A DNA stretch of 17,068 nt from Balneolales bacterium (GTDB taxonomy: Bacteria > Bacteroidota > Rhodothermia > Balneolales > Natronogracilivirgulaceae). The first letter of the stretch is position 1. Every line of letters starts with the position of its first letter. The translations under genes were made by a program, and so were the position numbers. Shown here in pieces: positions 7,773-14,901 of this stretch. The notes under the pieces were generated by a model. That model was not told where the DNA came from. It was given only the letters and a program-made list of their open reading frames with translations, and did no database searches. The DNA lies in the NCBI GenBank assembly GCA_007133995.1, contig SLLP01000025.1, positions 1-17,068 on the forward strand, read 5' to 3'.

Positions 7773-7943
7773 TTATTTAATCTCTTTGTGAAGGGTGTGC
7801 TTTCTGAGCTTGGAATTGAATTTTTTCAATTCCAAACGGTTAGTAGTAGTTCTTCTGTTTTTCGTTGTCACATAACGCGACGTGCCCGGTGCTTCGGTGC
7901 ACTCCAGAATCACTTGAATTCGATTACCTTTTGCCTTCGCCAT
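7773..7943 (-). CDS. rpmG: 50S ribosomal protein L33 (bL33)
   Basis: The 56-residue protein, translated here directly, begins MAKAKGNRIQVILECTEAPG and contains SRYVTTKNRRTTTNRLELKKF and the terminal HTLHKEIK, the standard bL33 sequence of Bacteroidota. bL33 sits near the E site of the large subunit. Only one cysteine (Cys14) is present, so this is the zinc-free form without paired CxxC motifs. It starts 8 nt after the rpmB stop and 11 nt before the next gene, with no SD. Confidence 0.96.
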   Translation of the reverse strand: MAKAKGNRIQVILECTEAPGTSRYVTTKNRRTTTNRLELKKFNSKLRKHTLHKEIK

Positions 7944-7951
7944 AGCGGATG

Positions 7952-8197
7952 TTAAATATTTTTGGTTAGTGTGCCTTTTTCACGCGCTTCCTTGAGTACC
8001 GCACTTATTCCTTTACGGTTGATCGTGCGTACCGTCTTGGCGGTTACCCGCAGTGTTATCCACCGGTCTTCCTCCGGTATGTAAAACCGCCTCTTTTGAA
8101 GATTGATCTTAAAGAGGTGTTTCGTTTTGTTATTGGATTTGGATGACCGGTACCCGTTCAGGGCCTTTGTTCCGTAAATGTCGTCTCGCAATGACAT
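7952..8197 (-). CDS. rpmB: 50S ribosomal protein L28 (bL28)
   Basis: The 81-residue protein contains the bL28 core NNKTKHLFKINLQKRRFYIPEEDRWITLRVTAKTVRTI (about 22-59), followed by INRKGISAVLKEAREKG. bL28 is a large-subunit protein needed for normal assembly. The N-terminus MSLRDDIYGTKALNGYRSSKS replaces the usual CxxTGK...SHS form and has no cysteine, so no zinc site is possible. It is first in a three-gene operon (rpmB, rpmG, DUF4295) behind a well-formed Bacteroidota-type promoter, with a leader of roughly 36 nt and no SD. Confidence 0.95.
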   Translation of the reverse strand: MSLRDDIYGTKALNGYRSSKSNNKTKHLFKINLQKRRFYIPEEDRWITLRVTAKTVRTINRKGISAVLKEAREKGTLTKNI

Positions 8198-8239
8198 GGC
8201 TTGATTAAATCAGGTTGATTATTTATAACAGACAGACGC

Positions 8240-8271
8240 CAAATATAAGCTGATTATTGAAAAAATACAAA
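8240..8271 (-). promoter_or_regulatory. Bacteroidota-type promoter of the rpmB operon
   Basis: On the minus strand the -33 element TTTG (8271-8268) is followed, after 20 nt, by the -7 element TATATTTG (8247-8240). This is a complete match to the Bacteroidota primary sigma consensus TTTG-N19-21-TAnnTTTG. The expected transcript start is near 8233, about 36 nt before the rpmB ATG. Confidence 0.75.
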
Positions 8272-8334
8272 TTGGAACAGTATCAACAGATTTGTCCCTC
8301 CTAGAAAATATCTGAAGTGCATCTGCCGGCCATT

Positions 8335-8374
8335 CATTTTCCAGCGAGCTGGAAAATGCGCCAGAAAGCATTTT
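8335..8374 (+). promoter_or_regulatory. Palindrome with competing second hairpin upstream of gyrB
   Basis: The perfect arms CATTTTCCAGC (8335-8345) and GCTGGAAAATG (8348-8358) are separated only by GA. The right arm's AAAATGC (8353-8359) can instead pair with GCATTTT (8368-8374), so the two stems are mutually exclusive. A TATAAT (8374-8379) touches the second stem, so the palindrome falls where the -35 region of a gyrB promoter would be. No T-tract follows on either strand, so it is not a terminator. It could be an operator for a dimeric repressor or a leader switch; neither is proven. Confidence 0.5.
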
Positions 8375-8512
8375 ATAATAAAAGCCGATATTTATCATAA
8401 GTTGTTTTGAAAAGGTGCGATTAAGGGGTATTTTAGTTAATTAAAACGGAAGAAAAATGTGGCAGTCCCTCCCCGGGTAAAAGCCATTCGGACATGTAAC
8501 AAAAACATTCAA

Positions 8513-10435
8513 ATGAGTAAATCAAAATCACCGGAATACAGAGCGTCCAATATACAGGTATTGGAAGGTTTGGAAGCGGTAAGAAAGCGCCCTTCGATGT
8601 ATATTGGAGATACCAGTCAGCGGGGTCTTCATCACCTTATAAATGAAGTGGTTGACAATTCGATTGACGAGGCGCTTGGAGGATACTGCAGTTACATCGG
8701 ACTCAAAATCAATACAGACAATTCCATTACCATCGTGGATGACGGTCGCGGTATTCCTGTTGATATGCATGAAAAGTTTGGTATGCCCGCCGTGGAACTT
8801 GTCCTCACAAAACTTCATGCCGGTGGCAAGTTCGACAAGGACTCCTATAAGGTATCCGGTGGTCTTCATGGTGTAGGTGTCAGTTGTGTGAACGCTCTTT
8901 CCAAACGTTTTGATGTGGAGATCCATCGTGACGGTGAAATTCACGTTATGGGGTTTGAATACGGGAAAACTACCCGACCCCTGAAAAAGAAAGGAACAAC
9001 CGATAAAACCGGGACAATAATAACATTTGCCCCTGATGACTCGATATTTACCCATATCAATGAATTTCGATTTGAGATCATAGCCGAAAGAATGCGTGAG
9101 CTTGCGTTTCTGAATCCGGAAGTCACTATCGAACTGGAGGATGTCCGCGAGGAAGAGCCGCTGAAAGAGATATTTCACTTTGAAGGCGGTATCAGGGATT
9201 TTGTTCGATACCTTGACGAAGGCCGTGAACCCCTGGTTCCTGAAGTAATGTATTTTGAAGGCGAAATTGAAAATGTTCCTGTGGAAGTGGCCATGCAATA
9301 CACCAGTTCCTACTCGGAAAATGTGCACTCCTATGTGAACAACATCAATACGCACGAAGGCGGTACACATATTTCAGGTTTTCGAAGAGCGCTAACACGG
9401 GCGCTGAAGAACTATGGCGATAAAAATCGACTGATCAAAGGAAAATTCTCTGTCAGTGGCGAAGATTTCCGTGAAGGACTCACTGCGGTGATAAGCATCA
9501 AAGTGCAGGAACCGCAGTTTGAGGGACAAACCAAGACAAAATTGGGAAACTCCGAAGTTCAAAGTGCCGTCGAAGTGGTGGTCTATGAGAAACTCAACGA
9601 ATATCTTGAGCTCAACCCGAAAGTGGCACGGTCCGTCATCGACAAAGTGATGAGAGCTGCTGAAGCGCGCGAAGCTGCCCGCAAGGCAAGACAGCTGGTA
9701 CAGCGTAAAAGCGCCATGGCAGGCATGGGGCTTCCCGGCAAACTTGCTGATTGTTCCATCAATGATCCGGCACATTGTGAAATTTACATGGTTGAGGGTG
9801 ATTCGGCCGGCGGATCCGCCAAATCCGGAAGGAACAGAAGTTTTCAGGCTATTCTGCCTCTCAGGGGCAAAATTCTGAATGTTGAAAAAGCTCGTATCGG
9901 TAAAATATTGGAAAATAACGAAATAAGGGCTATCATTACAGCCCTTGGCGTTGGCGTGGGATTCATCGAGGATTTCGATATTACCAATTTGCGCTACCAT
10001 AAGATCATCATCATGACGGATGCCGATGTGGACGGCTCGCATATCCGGACGCTTCTGCTGACGTTCTTCTACAGATACATGCAGCCTCTCATTGAGGGCG
10101 GGCACGTATATATTGCCACACCGCCGCTTTATAAAATTACCCAGGGCAGCAAAATAGAATATGCCTGGGACGATTACAGCCGGGACAAAATTCTAAAATC
10201 ACTAAAGAAGAGCACACGAAAAGTGGATGTTTCGCGATACAAGGGTCTTGGCGAGATGAACCCCGATCAGCTTTGGGAAACCACCATGAATCCCGAGACG
10301 AGAACCCTGCAGCAGGTGACGATTGAAAGTGCCGCCGCAGCGGACAAGCTTTTTACAGTTTTGATGGGTGATATGGTTGAGCCTCGCCGATCGTTCATCG
10401 AAAGAAACTCAAAATACGCCAATCTCGATATTTAA
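8513..10435 (+). CDS. gyrB: DNA gyrase subunit B
   Basis: GyrB is the ATPase subunit of gyrase, which works with GyrA to introduce negative supercoils. From ATG 8513 (MSKSKSPEYRASNIQVLEGL) it has 640 residues. That is the compact form lacking the roughly 165-residue insert of E. coli GyrB (804 residues). Seen: the GHKL ATPase with NEVVDNSIDEA (44-54, catalytic Glu45), DDGRGIPVDMH (76-86) and GGLHGVGVSCVNALS (116-130). The transducer segment includes QTKTKLGN (339-346). The Toprim metal site has EGDSAGG (428-434) and TDADVDGSH (502-510), and the GyrA-binding end has RYKGLGEMNP (575-584). An upstream GTG (8459) in frame would add 18 residues unlike the family, so it was not chosen. gyrA follows after 37 nt on the same strand, probably as one transcript. 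No SD precedes the start. Confidence 0.98.
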   Translation: MSKSKSPEYRASNIQVLEGLEAVRKRPSMYIGDTSQRGLHHLINEVVDNSIDEALGGYCSYIGLKINTDNSITIVDDGRGIPVDMHEKFGMPAVELVLTKLHAGGKFDKDSYKVSGGLHGVGVSCVNALSKRFDVEIHRDGEIHVMGFEYGKTTRPLKKKGTTDKTGTIITFAPDDSIFTHINEFRFEIIAERMRELAFLNPEVTIELEDVREEEPLKEIFHFEGGIRDFVRYLDEGREPLVPEVMYFEGEIENVPVEVAMQYTSSYSENVHSYVNNINTHEGGTHISGFRRALTRALKNYGDKNRLIKGKFSVSGEDFREGLTAVISIKVQEPQFEGQTKTKLGNSEVQSAVEVVVYEKLNEYLELNPKVARSVIDKVMRAAEAREAARKARQLVQRKSAMAGMGLPGKLADCSINDPAHCEIYMVEGDSAGGSAKSGRNRSFQAILPLRGKILNVEKARIGKILENNEIRAIITALGVGVGFIEDFDITNLRYHKIIIMTDADVDGSHIRTLLLTFFYRYMQPLIEGGHVYIATPPLYKITQGSKIEYAWDDYSRDKILKSLKKSTRKVDVSRYKGLGEMNPDQLWETTMNPETRTLQQVTIESAAAADKLFTVLMGDMVEPRRSFIERNSKYANLDI

Positions 10436-10472
10436 CGAACCAACCTGGAATAACACCGAATAACGTATTCAG

Positions 10473-13076
10473 ATGTCAGACAAGATCATTAAAATCAATC
10501 TCGAAGACGAGATGAAGTCATCCTACATCGATTATTCGATGTCGGTTATTGTTTCACGCGCCCTGCCGGATGTCCGTGACGGACTCAAGCCTGTACACCG
10601 CCGTGTTCTTTATGGAATGAGCGAGCTCGGCATGCTTCACAACCGGGCTTACAAGAAAAGTGCACGTATCGTTGGAGAAGTGCTTGGTAAGTACCACCCT
10701 CACGGGGATTCCGCCGTCTACGATTCTATCGTAAGAATGGCACAGGATTTTTCCATGCGCTATACGCTGGTTGACGGCCAGGGCAACTTTGGCTCTGTGG
10801 ATGGTGACTCGGCGGCGGCGATGAGGTACACTGAAGCTCGCATGGAGCGTCTTGCGGAAGAGATATTGTCTGATATCAACAAGGACACCGTAGATTTTCA
10901 GCCCAACTTTGATGACACGTTGGCCGAGCCGTCGGTGATGCCTTCAATGGTGCCGAACCTGCTGCTTAATGGCGCCTCCGGAATTGCTGTCGGGATGGCC
11001 ACAAATATGCCGCCACACAATTTGACCGAGGTGGTCAACGGGATTAAAGCCTATATCAATGATCCGGAAATTGAAATTGCGGATCTGATGAAGTACATCA
11101 CCGCACCTGATTTTCCGACAGGTGGCATCATTTACGGATACGATGGTGTAAGGGAGGCATATGAAACAGGTCGCGGTCGTGTAGTTCTCCGGGCGCTGGC
11201 TTCTGTGGAAGAGCTCAGGGGGAATCGCGAACAAATTGTCGTCACTGAAATACCCTACCAGGTCAACAAGTCAACACTGATCGAAAAGATCGCCTTTCTG
11301 GTTCAGACAGAGAAAGTAACAGACATCACGGACGTGCGCGATGAGTCGGATCGTGAGGGAATGCGTATTGTCATCATGCTTAAGCGAGGTGCGGTGCCCA
11401 GCGTGGTGTTGAATCAGCTGTACAAATACACGCAGATGCAACACACCTTCGGTATCATCAACCTTGCCCTGGTCAAAGGTCGACCGAAAGTGATGAATCT
11501 CAAGAAGATCATTAAGCATTTCGTTAATCATAGAATAGAAGTGATTATTCGTCGCACACTGTATGATCTTGACCAGGCGGAGTCCCGTGCCCATATCCTC
11601 GAGGGACTCAAAATCGGTGTTGACAATCTCGATGAGGTGATCCAGACGATCCGCTCTTCCAGCAATGTGCCCATTGCCAATGACCGGCTGAGAAGGCGAT
11701 TTGGCCTTAGCGATTTGCAGGCAAAAGCTATACTGGACATGCGTCTTCAGAAACTGACAGCGCTGGAACGCGACAAAATTGAGTTGGAGTACAAAGATAT
11801 TCTGGAGCAGATCCGGGAATACCGGCGCATATTGACCAGCCGGGATGTGCAGAATGGCATCATCATCAAAGAACTTGAAGAGCTGAACGGCCGTTACGGA
11901 GATGAACGACGAACGCAGATCGTTTATTCAGCAGAGGATTTCAACATCGAGGACATGATTGCTGATGAGGATGTAGTGGTCACCATTTCCAACACTGGCT
12001 ATATCAAAAGAACACCGGTAAGCGGATATCGCCGGCAAAAACGCGGCGGATCCGGTATGCGGGGTGCTACGACCAAGGATGACGAATACGTTGAGCATCT
12101 CTTTGTGGCAACCAACCACAATTATATCCTGTTTTTCACACAAAATGGGAAATGCTATTGGCTCAAGGTATATGAAATACCCGAGGGAACACGGCTCAGC
12201 CGGGGGCGTGCAATTGTAAATCTTATTGAAATTGACAAGGATGACAGGGTACAGGCATTTGTGCCGGTTAAGACACTTGGGGACGAAAAATACACGAAGA
12301 ATCACAATATCATCATGGCTACTGAAAAAGGCATAGTTAAGAAAACGAGTCTTGACGCTTACAGCCGGCCGAGACGCAATGGTATTCTTGCCATCAGTGT
12401 GGATGAGGACGACTGTCTGCTTAGTGCAAGCCTGACGGATGGCAAAAGCACCATCCTGCTTGGTGCGCGAAATGGTCGGGCTATTCGCTTCAAGGAAACC
12501 GATGTTCGTATAATGGGACGCAATACCCGGGGAGTTCGTGGCATCAATCTGTCGGACAAAAATGATAAAGTTGTCGATATGGTAGTCATCAAGAATACAA
12601 ATGAGGCAACGGTACTGGCACTCTCTGAGCACGGATACGGAAAGCGCAGTCTTGTGGATGACTACCGCGAACAGACGCGTGGCGGCAAAGGTGTCATTAC
12701 TCTTAAAATCACCCCCAAAACCGGGAAACTAATAGCACTGAAAGAGGTAAGTGATAACGATGACCTGATGATCATTACTGAAAAGGGCAAGATTATTCGC
12801 ATGCACAGCAAGGATATCAGATCCATGGGACGTAATACACAGGGGGTAAGGATGATGCGCCTGGGTGGAAGCGACACGATATCTGGCATCACCCGAGTAG
12901 TCAGTGACGAAGATGCGGATACGGCCAGAAAGGTAGGAGATAACGGTGAAGAAGTTGATCTGACCAAGAATGAGAACGACCTTGGCAGTAACACTGGAAA
13001 TTCCGGTTCAGACAATAATGAGAACAGTGAAAATAACGACTCAACCGGACAACTGGGCTTTGACAAGGATCTATAA
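10473..13076 (+). CDS. gyrA: DNA gyrase subunit A
   Basis: GyrA is the DNA-cleaving and wrapping subunit of gyrase, 867 residues (875 in E. coli). Seen: the winged-helix/tower core with KYHPHGDSAVYDSIVRMAQ (73-91) and the catalytic tyrosine Tyr119 in AAMRYTEARM. The quinolone-determining positions are Ser80 and Asp84, the drug-sensitive state in other species. The C-terminal six-bladed pinwheel (about 498-810) has the GyrA box as QKRGGSG (522-528) where QRRGGKG is usual, and a second box-like QTRGGKG at 734-740. The last 50 or so residues are an acidic, Asn/Ser/Asp/Glu-rich disordered tail. The presence of a GyrA box and the gyrB neighbour support gyrase over topoisomerase IV ParC. It ends 30 nt from the convergent WYL regulator with no visible terminator. 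Confidence 0.97.
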   Translation: MSDKIIKINLEDEMKSSYIDYSMSVIVSRALPDVRDGLKPVHRRVLYGMSELGMLHNRAYKKSARIVGEVLGKYHPHGDSAVYDSIVRMAQDFSMRYTLVDGQGNFGSVDGDSAAAMRYTEARMERLAEEILSDINKDTVDFQPNFDDTLAEPSVMPSMVPNLLLNGASGIAVGMATNMPPHNLTEVVNGIKAYINDPEIEIADLMKYITAPDFPTGGIIYGYDGVREAYETGRGRVVLRALASVEELRGNREQIVVTEIPYQVNKSTLIEKIAFLVQTEKVTDITDVRDESDREGMRIVIMLKRGAVPSVVLNQLYKYTQMQHTFGIINLALVKGRPKVMNLKKIIKHFVNHRIEVIIRRTLYDLDQAESRAHILEGLKIGVDNLDEVIQTIRSSSNVPIANDRLRRRFGLSDLQAKAILDMRLQKLTALERDKIELEYKDILEQIREYRRILTSRDVQNGIIIKELEELNGRYGDERRTQIVYSAEDFNIEDMIADEDVVVTISNTGYIKRTPVSGYRRQKRGGSGMRGATTKDDEYVEHLFVATNHNYILFFTQNGKCYWLKVYEIPEGTRLSRGRAIVNLIEIDKDDRVQAFVPVKTLGDEKYTKNHNIIMATEKGIVKKTSLDAYSRPRRNGILAISVDEDDCLLSASLTDGKSTILLGARNGRAIRFKETDVRIMGRNTRGVRGINLSDKNDKVVDMVVIKNTNEATVLALSEHGYGKRSLVDDYREQTRGGKGVITLKITPKTGKLIALKEVSDNDDLMIITEKGKIIRMHSKDIRSMGRNTQGVRMMRLGGSDTISGITRVVSDEDADTARKVGDNGEEVDLTKNENDLGSNTGNSGSDNNENSENNDSTGQLGFDKDL

Positions 13077-13106
13077 GTAAAATAAAAACAAAAACAAACC
13101 CAGTTT

Positions 13107-14042
13107 CTAAGAATTGTCGATCAGATTTTGCAGCATTTTCTTTCTTTTGGTAATAAGCGTATCCGGACTGCAAATAGTCACATCTTTGCCGAACCGGAGT
13201 AACCACTCGTTAATGAAATCAAGGTCATCGATCAGGAAACTGATCTGATTATATTCTTTTTGATTTGATTGCGATGTGACTCTACCTGGCAACTCTGTCA
13301 AAAAGGAAAATGTTTTTTCATGACCTATCCGAACAGTAACCGGAATATTTTTTTCAGACCTGCCATACAAAATGTCATCAATTTCAAAATCATGACGTTT
13401 AAGAAAGGGTTTATCAGTCAGATTAATGTTCCTGATTCGGTAAAGCATGAAATTTCTCAGCGCCTTGCGGTCATGACAATAACCGATAACATTCCAGTGA
13501 TCTGTGTAGTGAACCAGTAAATGCGGGTCAATAGTGCGTCGACTTGTTTGGTTTTTGCGATCCCGGTAGTCAAATGTAACCGAACGTTTTTCGACAAAAG
13601 ATGAGCAAAGGGTAAACCAGTCTCCTCCGGATTCTCTTTTTTCAACATTCTTAATGTAGGGAGAGACCAGGGTTTTACTTTCCAGGATATTCATCTGCAA
13701 CTGAAGCGGTGCAGGCACGGCACTTCTGATTTTCAGAACAACATTCTCAGCATCACGGATCATCTCATGGTCTACCTGTGATCTAACAAAAGAGAGACCC
13801 ATCATAATGACGGACAACTCCCGAAATGTAAACATGATGGCGGGTATCAATCCATCCCGGAGAACTCCATAGCCCATATCAGGATAATGTGTAATAGGAA
13901 CTCCCAGTTCCTGGATTACACGAATGTCTCGAAAAACGGTACGTTTGCTAATACCGAATTGATCCATGAGCGTACGTGATGTGATTTTCTTCCCGGATTG
14001 CAGCAGATATAGTATTTTTAGCCGTCTTTCGTTACTGTTCAT
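13107..14042 (-). CDS. WYL-domain transcriptional regulator (YafY type, N-terminal HTH)
   Basis: The 311 residues form an N-terminal winged helix-turn-helix of the DeoR/HTH_11 type (about 5-60: RRLKILYLLQSGKKITSRTL, ISKRTVFRDI, MGYGV). A linker follows, then a WYL domain (about 140-210: VTFDYRDRKNQTSRRTIDPH, HWNVIGYCHDRKALRNFMLYR) and a C-terminal WCX-like extension (about 232-305). Known of the family: DNA-binding regulators, several of which sense single-stranded DNA or nucleotides through the WYL domain (PafBC, DriD, BrxR). Odd: the defining W-Y-L triad reads W183-N184-V185, while the downstream Arg residues (Arg196, Arg202, Arg204) are kept. The gene converges on gyrA and lies 61 nt upstream of the rsmG stop. 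AAAGGGG lies just before the ATG, the closest thing to an SD in the window. Target genes are unknown. Confidence 0.88.
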   Translation of the reverse strand: MNSNERRLKILYLLQSGKKITSRTLMDQFGISKRTVFRDIRVIQELGVPITHYPDMGYGVLRDGLIPAIMFTFRELSVIMMGLSFVRSQVDHEMIRDAENVVLKIRSAVPAPLQLQMNILESKTLVSPYIKNVEKRESGGDWFTLCSSFVEKRSVTFDYRDRKNQTSRRTIDPHLLVHYTDHWNVIGYCHDRKALRNFMLYRIRNINLTDKPFLKRHDFEIDDILYGRSEKNIPVTVRIGHEKTFSFLTELPGRVTSQSNQKEYNQISFLIDDLDFINEWLLRFGKDVTICSPDTLITKRKKMLQNLIDNS

Positions 14043-14103
14043 TGCCCCTTTGTATCAGATCCTTGAATAAACTGTAAACCTTATCATTCTGTAATATTGC
14101 AAT

Positions 14104-14760
14104 TTAGCGTCGATGAATATGAACAATATACCTCTTGTGAAAGAACGGATTCCCATGAATATTGAAGCGCTTTAGTGTGAATTTGTAATTGATTACCATA
14201 CCTTCATTGATTTCAGAGAAAATGTCATCTCCTTTCAGCATGGAAATCTCATGTACAGGTTTTCCATTAAGTGCCTTTAGCAATACCTGAACTGGAAAGG
14301 CATGTTTTGAAACTACACGGCTGGATCTATTTATATCCAACTCTGCAATATTCTGATGGATGGCAACGACATTGTTTAGCGCTAATGATCTAATAATATC
14401 TCTCACAGCCAATGTTTTTTTCAGAACCTTGTCTACCAGAATAAAATTTCTATCCGGACAGGCGATGGCCATGGGAAGTCCGGGAAGTCCGCCACCGGTC
14501 CCAGCGTCAATAATATTCATTTTCTTATCATCAAAAAAATCAGTGGAAACGACAAGGTATAAACTGTGAATGATATGATTTATTAAATCTTCTTCTTTTG
14601 TGCTTTTACTAAAAAGATTAACCCTGCTGTTCCACCTCAGCCAAATTTCAATCAGTCTTGAATACGCTTTGCGGTGATGCTCAAAAAGTGAAAGCACAAA
14701 TTCAGATGTTTCACGTGAAACATCTGAAATCTCCAACTTTTCAGATACATTGTTTTTCAT
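14104..14760 (-). CDS. rsmG: 16S rRNA (guanine527-N7)-methyltransferase
   Basis: RsmG uses SAM to methylate N7 of G527 in 16S rRNA (530 loop). The 218 residues compare with 207 in E. coli. Seen: the RsmG N-terminal helix EIWLRWNSRVNLFSKSTKEEDL (38-59), SAM motif I NIIDAGTGGGLPGLPMAIA (82-100), the acidic strand-2 end ILVDK (107-111), and a late VVSKHAFPVQVL...LKG segment. The usual SRA triplet in that segment is SKH here, a departure from most homologues. Codons 13-20 (DVSRETSE) are written on a 28-bp perfect palindrome containing an exact parS site. The gene follows mnmG on the same strand after 141 nt, the standard mnmG-rsmG order near replication origins. Confidence 0.93.
   Translation of the reverse strand: MKNNVSEKLEISDVSRETSEFVLSLFEHHRKAYSRLIEIWLRWNSRVNLFSKSTKEEDLINHIIHSLYLVVSTDFFDDKKMNIIDAGTGGGLPGLPMAIACPDRNFILVDKVLKKTLAVRDIIRSLALNNVVAIHQNIAELDINRSSRVVSKHAFPVQVLLKALNGKPVHEISMLKGDDIFSEINEGMVINYKFTLKRFNIHGNPFFHKRYIVHIHRR
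14707..14722. other. parS: parS centromere-like site (within rsmG)
   Basis: This is an exact 16-bp match to the broadly conserved chromosomal parS sequence TGTTTCACGTGAAACA, which is the loading site for the CTP-dependent clamp ParB. The palindrome extends perfectly to 28 bp (14701-14728). It overlaps rsmG codons 13-20; a parS inside the start of rsmG, giving a VSRET peptide, is recurrent in other bacteria. Confidence 0.92.
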
Positions 14761-14875
14761 AAAAGGAATCGTACTAATGAACTTCCAGTCTGTTGATTGT
14801 TAAATTTGGCAGTGAGAACTAGATTGCCCGTTTTCTAAGTACCATAAAGTCAGATTGAAATAGAGTAATCTAATA

Positions 14876-14891
14876 TGTTTCACGTGAAACA
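14876..14891. other. parS: parS centromere-like site (mnmG-rsmG gap)
   Basis: This is a second exact copy of TGTTTCACGTGAAACA, with the palindrome extending to 22 bp (14873-14894). It lies 10 nt beyond the mnmG stop codon and 169 bp centre-to-centre from the copy in rsmG. The mnmG-rsmG gap (14761-14901) otherwise shows no terminator or clear promoter. Confidence 0.92.
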
Positions 14892-14901
14892 TATACCCAG
14901 G

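Larger units (their letters stand above)
8198..8512. other. Divergent control region rpmB / gyrB
   Basis: This 315-nt A/T-rich region has no credible gene. It holds the rpmB promoter (8240-8271, minus), a strong palindrome with an overlapping second inverted repeat (8335-8374), a TATAAT hexamer on the plus strand (8374-8379) and the gyrB leader. The frame upstream of gyrB stays open back to a GTG at 8459, but the 18 extra codons do not resemble GyrB. Confidence 0.6.

Noticed and set aside
8056..8064. DnaA-box-like TTATCCACC inside rpmB
   Set aside because: It is a single 8/9 match within coding sequence, with no cluster of boxes or AT-rich unwinding element. There is no evidence of an origin here.
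8459..8512. GTG-initiated N-terminal extension of gyrB
   Set aside because: The 18 extra codons (MAVPPRVKAIRTCNKNIQ) are unlike GyrB N-termini, and the internal ATG gives a normal start.
8528..10105. Long antisense ORFs opposite gyrB (280 and 237 codons)
   Set aside because: They mirror gyrB codon structure, have no recognisable domain and lie opposite a strongly conserved gene. The same applies to the 234-codon ORF opposite gyrA (11928-12632).
10550..10565. Half parS-like TGTTTCACG in gyrA
   Set aside because: Only one half matches; the right half reads CGCCCTG. It encodes conserved V-S-R-A of GyrA.
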